Source of the DNA: Salinivirgaceae bacterium
Lineage (GTDB): Bacteria; Bacteroidota; Bacteroidia; Bacteroidales; SZUA-534
DNA: 64,000 nt
Assembly (NCBI GenBank): GCA_017557605.1
Contig: JAFYYJ010000119.1
Span: 33,415-97,414 of the forward strand
Direction of reading: 5' to 3'
Shown piece by piece: positions 53,945 through 61,586 of the stretch. Both the position numbers and the translations under genes were made by a program. How positions within the stretch are numbered: the first letter of the stretch is position 1; every line of letters starts with the position of its first letter. The notes beneath the pieces are model-generated. The model was not told the DNA's origin and did not search any database. It was given only the letters and a program-made list of their open reading frames with translations.

Positions 53945-55036
53945 CTATTCGATTATCAATGAATAGTTTGTGCTGCGGCCACCTTCGTCGTTCATTTTCA
54001 AGACGCCTTTGTTTACGAGGTCTTTGATATCGTTCAGGGCCGTGTCGGTTGAGCATTTGCCGATTTTCGCCCATTTGCCTGAGGTCAGTTTGCCGAAAAA
54101 GCCGTCGAACTGCATATCGATAATCTTGCGTTGGCGGCTGTTCACCGTCAGATTGCGGTGGCGCTCCCAAAAGCGGGCTTTGGCAAGAACCGCCGCCAGT
54201 GTGTTTTCGGTTGAGGAAAGAGCGCGGTCGAAGCAATCGAGGAACCAGAGTAGCCACTCGGTTATGTCGCCGTCGCCACGTTGCGTTTTTTCAAGCACCG
54301 CATAATACTCTTTCTGTCTGATTTTCATTTCGTTCGACATACTATAGAAACGTTTGCTCGACTGCTCACTGCGGGCAAGAAGCATATCAGTTATGGCTCG
54401 GGTGATACGGCCGTTGCCATCGTCGAATGGGTGAATGGAAACAAACCAAAGGTGGGCGATAGCGGCCTTGAGAACAGCGTCGGTGCCAGCATCGGTATTC
54501 ACCCAATCGATAAAGAGACGCATCTCATCGGGGACGCGTTCGGGCGCAGGTGCTTCATAATGAACGGTTTCGTGCCCCATTGCGCCAGAAACAACTTGCA
54601 TCGCGCCACTGCGGTATTTGGCCACATCTATCTTGTAGAGCCCGCTGCGACCCGATGGGAACAGAACGTTGTGCCAACCGAAAAGCCTGTCGTCGGACAG
54701 CGGTTGGTCGTAGTGTTGTGTAGCGTCTAGAAGCATTTCCACAATGCCATCGACATACCGCGAGGCGGGAACCAGGCCGGCTGTGTCGATGCCAAGGCGA
54801 CGGGCAATTGACGAACGCACCTCGGTGAGGTTGAGCATCTCGCCCTCTATCTCGCACGAGCGGACAAGCTCCAGCGACATTGTGGTGAGCATCGCTTCGT
54901 CCTGAAAATCAAAGCCAAGCGACTGCATCCGGCCAAGCATCAGCCCCTGTTTGGCTCTGACGCGACCGAGAGCGTTCATTACAACTTTGCTGTCGTAAGT
55001 AAACGTCCACCAGTTATCTCTTTGATGCAGATACAT
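53945..55036 (-). CDS. Fic-domain protein with DUF4172 N-terminus
   Basis: 363 residues from ATG 55036; MYLHQRDNWWTFTYD is the typical DUF4172 start, so a longer form is rejected. The Fic motif HPFDDGNGRITR is complete (His202 to Arg at about 213). An inhibitory-helix motif SxxxEG is seen at S60-E64-G65, placing it in the class with an N-terminal autoinhibitor. Fic enzymes attach AMP to Ser/Thr/Tyr of target proteins. A C-terminal wHTH-like segment (~300-363) suggests a regulatory role. Upstream palindromes may be its operators. Confidence 0.9.
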   Translation of the reverse strand: MYLHQRDNWWTFTYDSKVVMNALGRVRAKQGLMLGRMQSLGFDFQDEAMLTTMSLELVRSCEIEGEMLNLTEVRSSIARRLGIDTAGLVPASRYVDGIVEMLLDATQHYDQPLSDDRLFGWHNVLFPSGRSGLYKIDVAKYRSGAMQVVSGAMGHETVHYEAPAPERVPDEMRLFIDWVNTDAGTDAVLKAAIAHLWFVSIHPFDDGNGRITRAITDMLLARSEQSSKRFYSMSNEMKIRQKEYYAVLEKTQRGDGDITEWLLWFLDCFDRALSSTENTLAAVLAKARFWERHRNLTVNSRQRKIIDMQFDGFFGKLTSGKWAKIGKCSTDTALNDIKDLVNKGVLKMNDEGGRSTNYSLIIE

Positions 55037-55070
55037 ATACCCACCATTATCGGAATGCAAATCTACAACC

Positions 55071-55176
55071 TTTCGGCGAAAAAACAAATTATTCGCCGAA
55101 TGTTTTTAGGCGATTACGGCACTTATTCACCGATGTTATTTCGGTGAATAGGGCTTTTATTCGCCGAAATTTCGGC
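55071..55176. promoter_or_regulatory. Array of TTCGCCGAA-type palindromic sites
   Basis: Half-sites TTCGGCGAA (55072), TTCGCCGAA (55092), TTCACCGA (55126), TCGGTGAA (55141) and TTCGCCGAAATTTCGGC (55160) form three inverted pairs between the divergent Fic and DUF4143 genes. They look like operators for a dimeric regulator, perhaps the wHTH part of the Fic protein itself. Confidence 0.6.
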
Positions 55177-55215
55177 AACAATAATTTGTGTTTGGCTATT
55201 CCTTGACACAAAAAT

Positions 55216-55366
55216 CTTCAAAACTTGTAACAAGCGTCTCTAAAAACCCTTCAAAACTTGTAACAAACGCTTGCAAAAACCCTTCAAAACTTGTAACAAA
55301 TGCTTGCAAAAACCCTTCAAAACTTGTAACATTGCAACGCAAAAAAGGTTTTAAAACTTGTAACAA
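55216..55366 (+). repeat. Five 33-bp direct repeats before the DUF4143 ATPase
   Basis: The shared core CAAAACTTGTAACAA starts at about 55219, 55252, 55285, 55318 and (as TAAAACTTGTAAC) 55352. Spacing is 33, 33, 33 and 34 bases. Each contains the near-palindrome TTGTAACAA. The last unit ends about 20 bases before the ATPase start. The array has no spacers of the CRISPR kind. Confidence 0.85.
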
Positions 55367-55387
55367 ATTTTGTAAAACGCTGATTAT

Positions 55388-56731
55388 ATGGAACGTATAA
55401 AGGTTAACGAACTTTTGGAATGGTATAAGAGCAAACGGCGCAAACCGCTTATTGTTTGGGGAGCGCGTCAGGTGGGTAAATCGTATCTTGTAAAAGACTT
55501 GTTTGCAAAGCGTTACTTCAAAGATTTTGTGTACATCGATTTGAAAAAAGACGCGGAGGCCTGCACGTTTTTTTCTTCGACCTGCAACCCCGACGACTAT
55601 CTGGCTTACATTGAGGCACGTTTCGGAAAAAAGATATCGCCGGAGGTGCCGCTCATTTTCGACGAAATGCAGCAATGCCATCAAGTTCTGACTTCGCTCA
55701 AATATTTTTGCCAGGATTACAGAGAGTTACCTGTGATTGCGACTGGCTCGCTCGTCAGGTTGGCAATCAAACAGACCGAGTCGAAAAACAAGAACGACGA
55801 GTTCCTTTTCCCCGTTGGCAAGATTGACTCAATGACGCTTTTCCCAGTGACTTTCGAGGAATATCTGCTGAATGTGAATCCTGTACTGCTGGAAAAAATC
55901 CAGGAATCGTACCGCACAAAATCGGAGTTGAAAATGCCTTACCATCAAATGGCAATGGACCTGCTGCACGAATATCTGACAATCGGCGGGCTACCAGAGC
56001 CGCTCGACATTTTCATTCAGGATAAATCGTATGTCGACGCAACTAAAACGCTCAAAGAGGTTTATGAGAATTATTTGGGCGATATGGCCTACTACAACGT
56101 GTCGGACGAGACGATTTTGAAAACGAGGAATCTTTACCGAAACATTTTCAATCAATTGAACAAAGAGAACAAGAACTTCAAAATCACAGAGATAGAGAAA
56201 GGTAAATCGAACCGTGACTACTTCAATGCCTACCAATGGCTCGAGTTGGCGCACGTGATTTACCGTAGCAAAAATATTACGGGAAAGGTGACGGTTCCGT
56301 TCATCGAGAAATCGGAGGGGCTGTTCCGTCTGTACCTTGCCGACGAGGGCATTTTTGCATTCCAAAGCAAAGTGAATCAGGCAGATTTCTTTGTCCGCGA
56401 GAAACGGAACACGCTTTCGGGTGTGTTCTACGAGAATTACATCGCCTGCGAGTTTGCCGCCAAACAGATTCCGCTCTACTATTGGACAGGCAAATCGAAC
56501 CACGAATTTGAATTTGTGGCTTACTCGAACGAAAAATTGTACGCCATCGACGCAAAAAAATCGCGTGGCGGGCTAAATTCGCTTAAAGAGTTCCGTGAGT
56601 TGAACCCGAAGGCATCGGCAATAAAAATATCGGCCAACAATTTTGGCTATAATGCTGAAAACGATATTCTTACCATTCCGCATTACGCTGTTTCCCTGCT
56701 GGCCGACGATTTGCAAAAAGGAAGTTTATAG
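55388..56731 (+). CDS. AAA_14/DUF4143 ATPase
   Basis: 447 residues. Walker A GARQVGKS at 25-32, Walker B LIFDEMQQC, sensor IATGSLVRLA, then the DUF4143 domain whose NHEFEFVAYSN...YAIDAKKS resembles a restriction-endonuclease-like (PD-(D/E)xK) fold. The family is common in Bacteroidota accessory DNA and archaeal genomes; function unknown. It is the only plus-strand gene in the island. Confidence 0.88.
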   Translation: MERIKVNELLEWYKSKRRKPLIVWGARQVGKSYLVKDLFAKRYFKDFVYIDLKKDAEACTFFSSTCNPDDYLAYIEARFGKKISPEVPLIFDEMQQCHQVLTSLKYFCQDYRELPVIATGSLVRLAIKQTESKNKNDEFLFPVGKIDSMTLFPVTFEEYLLNVNPVLLEKIQESYRTKSELKMPYHQMAMDLLHEYLTIGGLPEPLDIFIQDKSYVDATKTLKEVYENYLGDMAYYNVSDETILKTRNLYRNIFNQLNKENKNFKITEIEKGKSNRDYFNAYQWLELAHVIYRSKNITGKVTVPFIEKSEGLFRLYLADEGIFAFQSKVNQADFFVREKRNTLSGVFYENYIACEFAAKQIPLYYWTGKSNHEFEFVAYSNEKLYAIDAKKSRGGLNSLKEFRELNPKASAIKISANNFGYNAENDILTIPHYAVSLLADDLQKGSL

Positions 56732-56758
56732 GGATTGTTGAGCCTAGTTAAAATTTAA

Positions 56759-57562
56759 TCACTCAACATCCCGAAACGCCCCCCACAAGGTATCCGTTTG
56801 CTCAAAATGAATTGTGGTAGGGTCAGTATTTCCGTTTGGATTTTTCTCGACAAACACATTCGCAACACCTTTTAGCGAATTGCCATCTTCGTCAACCCTA
56901 AACCCGAAATATTCAGGGCGATGCAATAGCAATATGGTGTCGGCATAGTAGTTCACAACTCTGCCGAAGCGCAAATCAGGCAGAAGGGGATAGTGGCCTT
57001 CTCGCTTATGCGACTCACACTGCCGTGTTAAGCTGCTCACCGCCACAATCGGAATATTTATATCGCGCGAAAGTTGTCGCAGCTTCTCGCTACCCACCGC
57101 CGCCGTCGCAATATTATAAAAGCCTGTGCCGATATTGCTGATGGCCAAAAGATTATCCACATATACAATGTCGATGTCCTCGATTAGTTTGAGCCGTGCA
57201 ACCTCGTAGCGCAACTCGTTAATCTCGAATTGTGGGGCGCAATTGATAAATATCTGGTCTTCAAACCGATGCTCGTCATTTTCGTTGCCGAGAAGGGTTC
57301 TAATGTTTCGCAGGCGGTCCAAAATTTCGGATTCGGTTAGCGAGACGCTGAAAAATGCGACTTTTTTCCCAGTGCAAGCCTGATTGTAGGCGCACGTCAG
57401 CGCCAAAGAGCGTCGTCCCATTGCGGGCCGCGCCGCAATCACCACTAAATTAGAGTTTTGGAAGCCGCCAGTGATTTTATCCAGCGCCTTAATCCCCGAC
57501 ATCACGCTTTGGCCGTCGCCAACGGCCTCTTTTTGTACTCTTGAAAGTTGTTTTGTTGCCAT
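56759..57562 (-). CDS. DnaB C-domain protein with degenerate ATPase motifs (copy 2)
   Basis: 267 residues, clearly paralogous to 48074-48877 along its whole length. It shows the same losses: ARPAMGRRS in place of a GKT loop, FSVSLT in place of FSLEMS, and LSSLTRQCES for LSQLNR. Walker B VYVDNL and the HRPEYF Arg are kept. It lies 40 bases downstream of the AAA+ gene at 57603 and is probably cotranscribed with it. That two copies keep the same altered residues argues for a selected function and not decay. Confidence 0.85.
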   Translation of the reverse strand: MATKQLSRVQKEAVGDGQSVMSGIKALDKITGGFQNSNLVVIAARPAMGRRSLALTCAYNQACTGKKVAFFSVSLTESEILDRLRNIRTLLGNENDEHRFEDQIFINCAPQFEINELRYEVARLKLIEDIDIVYVDNLLAISNIGTGFYNIATAAVGSEKLRQLSRDINIPIVAVSSLTRQCESHKREGHYPLLPDLRFGRVVNYYADTILLLHRPEYFGFRVDEDGNSLKGVANVFVEKNPNGNTDPTTIHFEQTDTLWGAFRDVE

Positions 57563-57602
57563 AATTATTACATTTAAATATTTTTATTTCAATAATTTAC
57601 TT

Positions 57603-59255
57603 CTAAAACCCAATCGTCTTCTTCTCGCGGGTTTCAATGCGCTCGTCGTTGCAGAAGCCGAGCAGCGTGTCGAGAGTGTTTTCCGAATCGCCGTGCAGGA
57701 TTTTGCCAATGGCGTGGCGACGGGCAATGTTCTCAATCTGGCCACCGCTAAACTCGTATTTGCTTGACAAAGTGCGTGTTTCATCATCGGTCAAATCGGG
57801 AATCATTTCGTGCCAAATGCTCATCCGCGCCTCAACGGTGGGCTTGTCGAACTTGATTTTGTAGAGGAAACGGCGCTCGAAGGCCTTGTCGAGATTCTGC
57901 GCAAGGTTGGTGGTAGCAATCATAATGCCGTCGAGCGTCTCCATCTCCTGAAGGATAATGTTTTGGATAGAGTTCTCCATCTTGTCCACGGCCCGTTGCG
58001 CACCTTCCTGACGAATGCCAATCACGGCATCGGCCTCGTTGAAGAGCAGAATGGGCGCTAACTTGCTGTTTTTCACCTTCGAGCGATAGTCGTCGAACAA
58101 CTTTTTGATATTCTTCTCGCTCTCGCCAACCCAACAACTCTTTATTTCGGGAACGTTGACTTGGATAATATCGCGGCCCGTTTGGCGGGCAAGTTGTAGG
58201 GCCGTTTCAGTCTTGCCCGTACCAGGCGCGCCGTAGAACAGACAGGCAAAGCCGCTGTGATATTTCATCTCCTCCATCCGCGAGCGAATCTGACGATAGC
58301 GGTCGTCGTCGAGCAGGTTGGCCAGCTCATCAATCTGCGCCTCGATTTTCTTGTCGTAATAAAGCTGTTTGGGCACAATCTTATCACAATGAATCATATT
58401 GCGGCGGTTGGTTTCGGGCTTGAGCGACAGTCCGCTCAATTCGCTGAATAGTAGGCGTTTGGATTCATCGGTCAAATGATATGACTCGCGGTCGGCAAGG
58501 CCATCGTTGTTGCAGTATTCGATAATTCCCTTTTCGAGCAGAGGGTGCGTGCCGCTGTTCAGCAGGTTTCTGACGCGGTTTTGCTTATGCCGCGAATCGC
58601 TGAAAAGAAATTTGAGGTCGTAGAAGGTTATGCTGTCGTCGCTATCATCGACAAAAAGGTGTGCGAAAAGCAAGAGCAGTGCCTCGTCTTCCTCATACAA
58701 TCCGTAGCTCTTAACTTGTTGGACAAAAAGCAGTTGATTGTTTTGCTCCATCAGAGTTTCCAACCTTTTGACAGCCACATCGCTGTTTATCTCACCTTCG
58801 TCGCGAATGCTGAAAATATCGCTCAACACACCGAAGAAATCGCCACAGCTAATGTTGGCGTTGTGGTATCCTTCAAACTTCTCGTCGCGGGTGAAAGCTT
58901 CAATCACGTACCACGGCACACGGTACGACCCACAGCCGCGGCTGCGCACCATATCTTTTAGCACAAGTCCGTTTATGTCCTTCACATACTTCAAGATACG
59001 TGTTGTGCTACACCCGATAAACCTTGCAAAATCGCGAAGCTCGATTTCGTGGTCGCTGCTGTTGTCGACAAACAGAGCCATCATCAAGCTCTGCTCTTTG
59101 GTGAGGTCGAGGCGCGCGGCCAAATAACTGATATAGGTGTCGGCCTTGCGGAAAAACTCGGGTTTGAGCCCCGAATCCTTGGCCAGTTCAACAACTTTCT
59201 CTACCGCCGTGAGCAAGTCCAATTGCTCTGTCGGTTTTTGTTTTCCTTTTGCCAT
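57603..59255 (-). CDS. AAA+ ATPase of the island (copy 1)
   Basis: 550 residues. Residues 1-330 are an all-helical, winged-helix-like region (LRDFARFIGCSTTRILKYV). The AAA+ module follows: Walker A YGAPGTGKTET at 341-351, a pore-loop-like SCWVGESEKNI, Walker B ILLFNEADAV with Asn in place of the usual Asp, sensor 1 MIATTNL and Arg finger FERRFLYKI. It resembles FtsH/Vps4-type AAA modules in soluble form. Pairing with the DnaB-like gene suggests an ATP-driven remodeller working on a helicase-like partner. Confidence 0.85.
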   Translation of the reverse strand: MAKGKQKPTEQLDLLTAVEKVVELAKDSGLKPEFFRKADTYISYLAARLDLTKEQSLMMALFVDNSSDHEIELRDFARFIGCSTTRILKYVKDINGLVLKDMVRSRGCGSYRVPWYVIEAFTRDEKFEGYHNANISCGDFFGVLSDIFSIRDEGEINSDVAVKRLETLMEQNNQLLFVQQVKSYGLYEEDEALLLLFAHLFVDDSDDSITFYDLKFLFSDSRHKQNRVRNLLNSGTHPLLEKGIIEYCNNDGLADRESYHLTDESKRLLFSELSGLSLKPETNRRNMIHCDKIVPKQLYYDKKIEAQIDELANLLDDDRYRQIRSRMEEMKYHSGFACLFYGAPGTGKTETALQLARQTGRDIIQVNVPEIKSCWVGESEKNIKKLFDDYRSKVKNSKLAPILLFNEADAVIGIRQEGAQRAVDKMENSIQNIILQEMETLDGIMIATTNLAQNLDKAFERRFLYKIKFDKPTVEARMSIWHEMIPDLTDDETRTLSSKYEFSGGQIENIARRHAIGKILHGDSENTLDTLLGFCNDERIETREKKTIGF

Positions 59256-59292
59256 AGTGCGTTCGTTTTAAAATTTTTTACAATTAAAAGGG

Positions 59293-59322
59293 CAACCTAC
59301 GCGAGATTGCGGCAGAGGTTTT
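59293..59322 (-). repeat. Island repeat element, copy d
   Basis: Plus-strand CAACCTACGCGAGATTGCGG then CAGAGGTTTT. It lies 38 bases 5' of the first AAA+ gene. The second block CGGTATCGCTCTGCGAGAA at about 59340 is shared with copy a. Confidence 0.85.
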
Positions 59323-59362
59323 GAAAATTTTTAATTATTTCGGTATCGCTCTGCGAGAAATT

Positions 59363-59539
59363 TTACCATTTGACATCTTTGATATTGATACAACCCTTTG
59401 ATTCTATATACTCAATAAATTCCTCATAAGTCATATTATCAACAACGTGATAGGGAAACCCATCTTCGTCTATTTCAATATGATACTCTATACCTTCTAA
59501 AATATCATCAACTGTTCGGTCATCTTTTTTCTCTTCCAT
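59363..59539 (-). CDS. 58-residue acidic protein
   Basis: ATG 59539 to TAA 59363-59365. The product MEEKKDDRTVDDILEGIEYH and onwards is strongly acidic, with HIEIDEDGFPYHVVDNMTYE in the middle. Its regular reading frame, the typical A-rich start region and its place between the two AAA+ genes support a real gene. No family recognised; its charge would suit an inhibitor, antitoxin-like or DNA-mimic role, but this is inference. Confidence 0.6.
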   Translation of the reverse strand: MEEKKDDRTVDDILEGIEYHIEIDEDGFPYHVVDNMTYEEFIEYIESKGCINIKDVKW

Positions 59540-59622
59540 TTCCTTATGCTTTTAATTTCCCTTCGAATCGCGCCGCAAAGAAAAATTGCCACTACGCAGC
59601 CTTTTTGCGTATCCGAAAAAAT

Positions 59623-61290
59623 CTAAAAACCAATCGCCTTTTTCTCTTTGGTTTCAATCTTTTCGTCGTCGCAATAGCCGAGCAGCTCGTTGAGCAGGTT
59701 TTCCGAATCGCCGTGCAGGATTTTGCCAATGGCGTGACGGCGTGCAATGTTCTCAATCTGACCGCCACTGAACTCGTATTTACTTGACAGAGTGCGTGTT
59801 TCGTCGTCGGTCAAATCGGGAATCATTTCGTGCCAAATGCTCATCCGCGCCTCAACGGTGGGCTTGTCGAACTTGATTTTGTAGAGGAAGCGGCGCTCGA
59901 AGGCGCGGTCGAAGCTCTGCGCAAGGTTGGTGGTGGCAATCATTATGCCGTCCAATGTCTCCATCTCCTGAAGCAGAATGTTCTGCATTGTGTGGTACAT
60001 CTTATCCACCGACCGTTCGGCATTTTCCGACCGCTTCCCGATAATGGCGTCGGCCTCGTTGAAGAGCAGAATGGGCACCACATCGCACTCCTTCACCTTC
60101 TCGCGGTAAACATCGAACACGCGCTTCAGGTTCTTCTCGCTCTCGCCAACCCACATACTTTTTATCTTCGCAATGTTCACCTGCATAATGTCGCGGCCAG
60201 TGCGACGGGCAAGCTGTAGCGCCGTTTCGGTCTTGCCAGTGCCAGGCGCACCGTAGAACAGACAGGCGAATCCGCAGCGGAATTTCTCGTCCTCCAATCG
60301 CTTGCGAATCTGCTCATATTGGCTGTTTTCCATCAAATCGCCCAACTCATCAACATTTCGGCTCACTTTCTCGCTGAAAAACAGATTTTTAGCCTTGATA
60401 TCTTCGGTTTTTATCACATCGTTGCGTTTTTTCCGCGCGTTGCCCTCTACAAGGTTCAGTTCGCTCAAAAGGTCGCGTTTGGCTTGCGTTGTAAGGCACA
60501 GCGATTCGTTGTTGACAAACCCTTCGTTATTGGTGTACTCAATCATTTTTGTATCAAACAGAATATGCTCGTTGCGTCGTAAATTCGTCCTGAGACGGAA
60601 CCACAGCATACGTTCGAAAAGAAACTCCAGGTCGTGCAGTCCGATGTTGTCGTCGCAGTTATTTACACAAAGGTGTGCGAACAAAATAAGCAACATCTCA
60701 TCCTCGATAGCGAACCCATAACTTCGTATCTTGCTGACAAACAGCAATTCTTTGTTGCAGTCGAACAACCGTTGCATTCTTTCGACAGTACCGTCGAATG
60801 TCAGTTCTTCGTTGCTGCGCATCTGGAAAATATTATCGATTTCGTCGAAAAGCTGTCGGCAACTTAATCCAGAAAGGTTTCGAGGCACATACTTCTCATT
60901 ACGTTTGAAGGCATTGATAACTTCTTGAGGAACACGGAAGGCTGTCCGATTAATGCCTCGGCGGGTATTGGTTATTTGTATCACAAATCCCAGTTTATCA
61001 AGTTCATCGATATAGTTTGAATACCGAAGAATTCGCGTTGTGCTGCAGTCGAGGAATCGTCCTAAATCTCGTGCCGTCACCACATCATCGTCGCTATTGT
61101 CGATGAGCAGCGCCAACATAACACTCTGCTCGTTACTGATGCCCATTCGCTCCGATATGTAGCTGGCGAACGGCTCGGCTTTGCTGAAAAATAAATCACT
61201 AAGCGCCGAATCACGGGCCAAATCAACAATGTTCTCTACTGCCGTGAGCAAATCCATTTGCTCTGCCGACTTTTGGTTCTTTGCGTTCAT
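59623..61290 (-). CDS. AAA+ ATPase of the island (copy 2)
   Basis: 555 residues from ATG 61290; an in-frame GTG at 61314 is less likely. Same layout as copy 1: helical N-terminal half with DLGRFLDCSTTRILRY, then Walker A YGAPGTGKTET, KSMWVGESEKNLK, ILLFNEADAI (Asn again), IATTNL and FERRFLYKI. The N-terminal half is diverged; the C-terminal ~90 residues are nearly identical, and 83 bases (57787-57869 against 59807-59889) are the same base for base. Confidence 0.85.
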   Translation of the reverse strand: MNAKNQKSAEQMDLLTAVENIVDLARDSALSDLFFSKAEPFASYISERMGISNEQSVMLALLIDNSDDDVVTARDLGRFLDCSTTRILRYSNYIDELDKLGFVIQITNTRRGINRTAFRVPQEVINAFKRNEKYVPRNLSGLSCRQLFDEIDNIFQMRSNEELTFDGTVERMQRLFDCNKELLFVSKIRSYGFAIEDEMLLILFAHLCVNNCDDNIGLHDLEFLFERMLWFRLRTNLRRNEHILFDTKMIEYTNNEGFVNNESLCLTTQAKRDLLSELNLVEGNARKKRNDVIKTEDIKAKNLFFSEKVSRNVDELGDLMENSQYEQIRKRLEDEKFRCGFACLFYGAPGTGKTETALQLARRTGRDIMQVNIAKIKSMWVGESEKNLKRVFDVYREKVKECDVVPILLFNEADAIIGKRSENAERSVDKMYHTMQNILLQEMETLDGIMIATTNLAQSFDRAFERRFLYKIKFDKPTVEARMSIWHEMIPDLTDDETRTLSSKYEFSGGQIENIARRHAIGKILHGDSENLLNELLGYCDDEKIETKEKKAIGF

Positions 61291-61325
61291 ATTTATTGTT
61301 TTAAAATTTTTCACAATAAAAAGAG

Positions 61326-61354
61326 GAACCTATGCGAGATTGTGGCAGAGGTTT
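61326..61354 (-). repeat. Island repeat element, copy e
   Basis: Plus-strand AACCTATGCGAGATTGTGGC then AGAGGTTTG. It lies 36 bases 5' of the second AAA+ gene. The two changes (C to T on each side) keep pairing possible through wobble. Confidence 0.8.
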
Positions 61355-61516
61355 GAACTTTTTTGGAAAAATTTTTATTTGGTTGAAATTGAAATGTTTG
61401 TAGGGACATTGCGAGCAACGTCTATACAGCTAAGACTTCAAAGAAAGCAGCAATAGATTTCTTAATGTTTTGATTTGCAGGTTTATATCTAAACATATGC
61501 GCGCCGGGGCATACAA

Positions 61517-61556
61517 ATAAAAAACTCGCTACACATTTTTTATGCATAGCGAGTTG
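61517..61556 (-). terminator. Terminator of the WYL gene
   Basis: Nine-bp stem AACTCGCTA / TAGCGAGTT extended by CAT/ATG; on the minus strand followed by TTTTTTATTTG. 31 bases after the stop. Confidence 0.9.
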
Positions 61557-61586
61557 ATTTGCTAAAACAAAATATCGTAACGTGCT

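Noticed and set aside
53945..55087. Longer Fic protein starting at 55087
   Set aside because: DUF4172 Fic proteins begin at MYLHQR (ATG 55036); the extra 17 codons run through the operator palindromes.
55216..55366. CRISPR-like array
   Set aside because: Units are contiguous direct repeats without unique spacers of usual size, and no cas genes are present.
55188..55400. Open frame through the 33-bp repeats on the plus strand (SKLVTNACKNP units), also open on the other strand
   Set aside because: The frame stays open only because the repeat unit is a multiple of three, and it overlaps the ATPase start. Treated as a regulatory repeat array.
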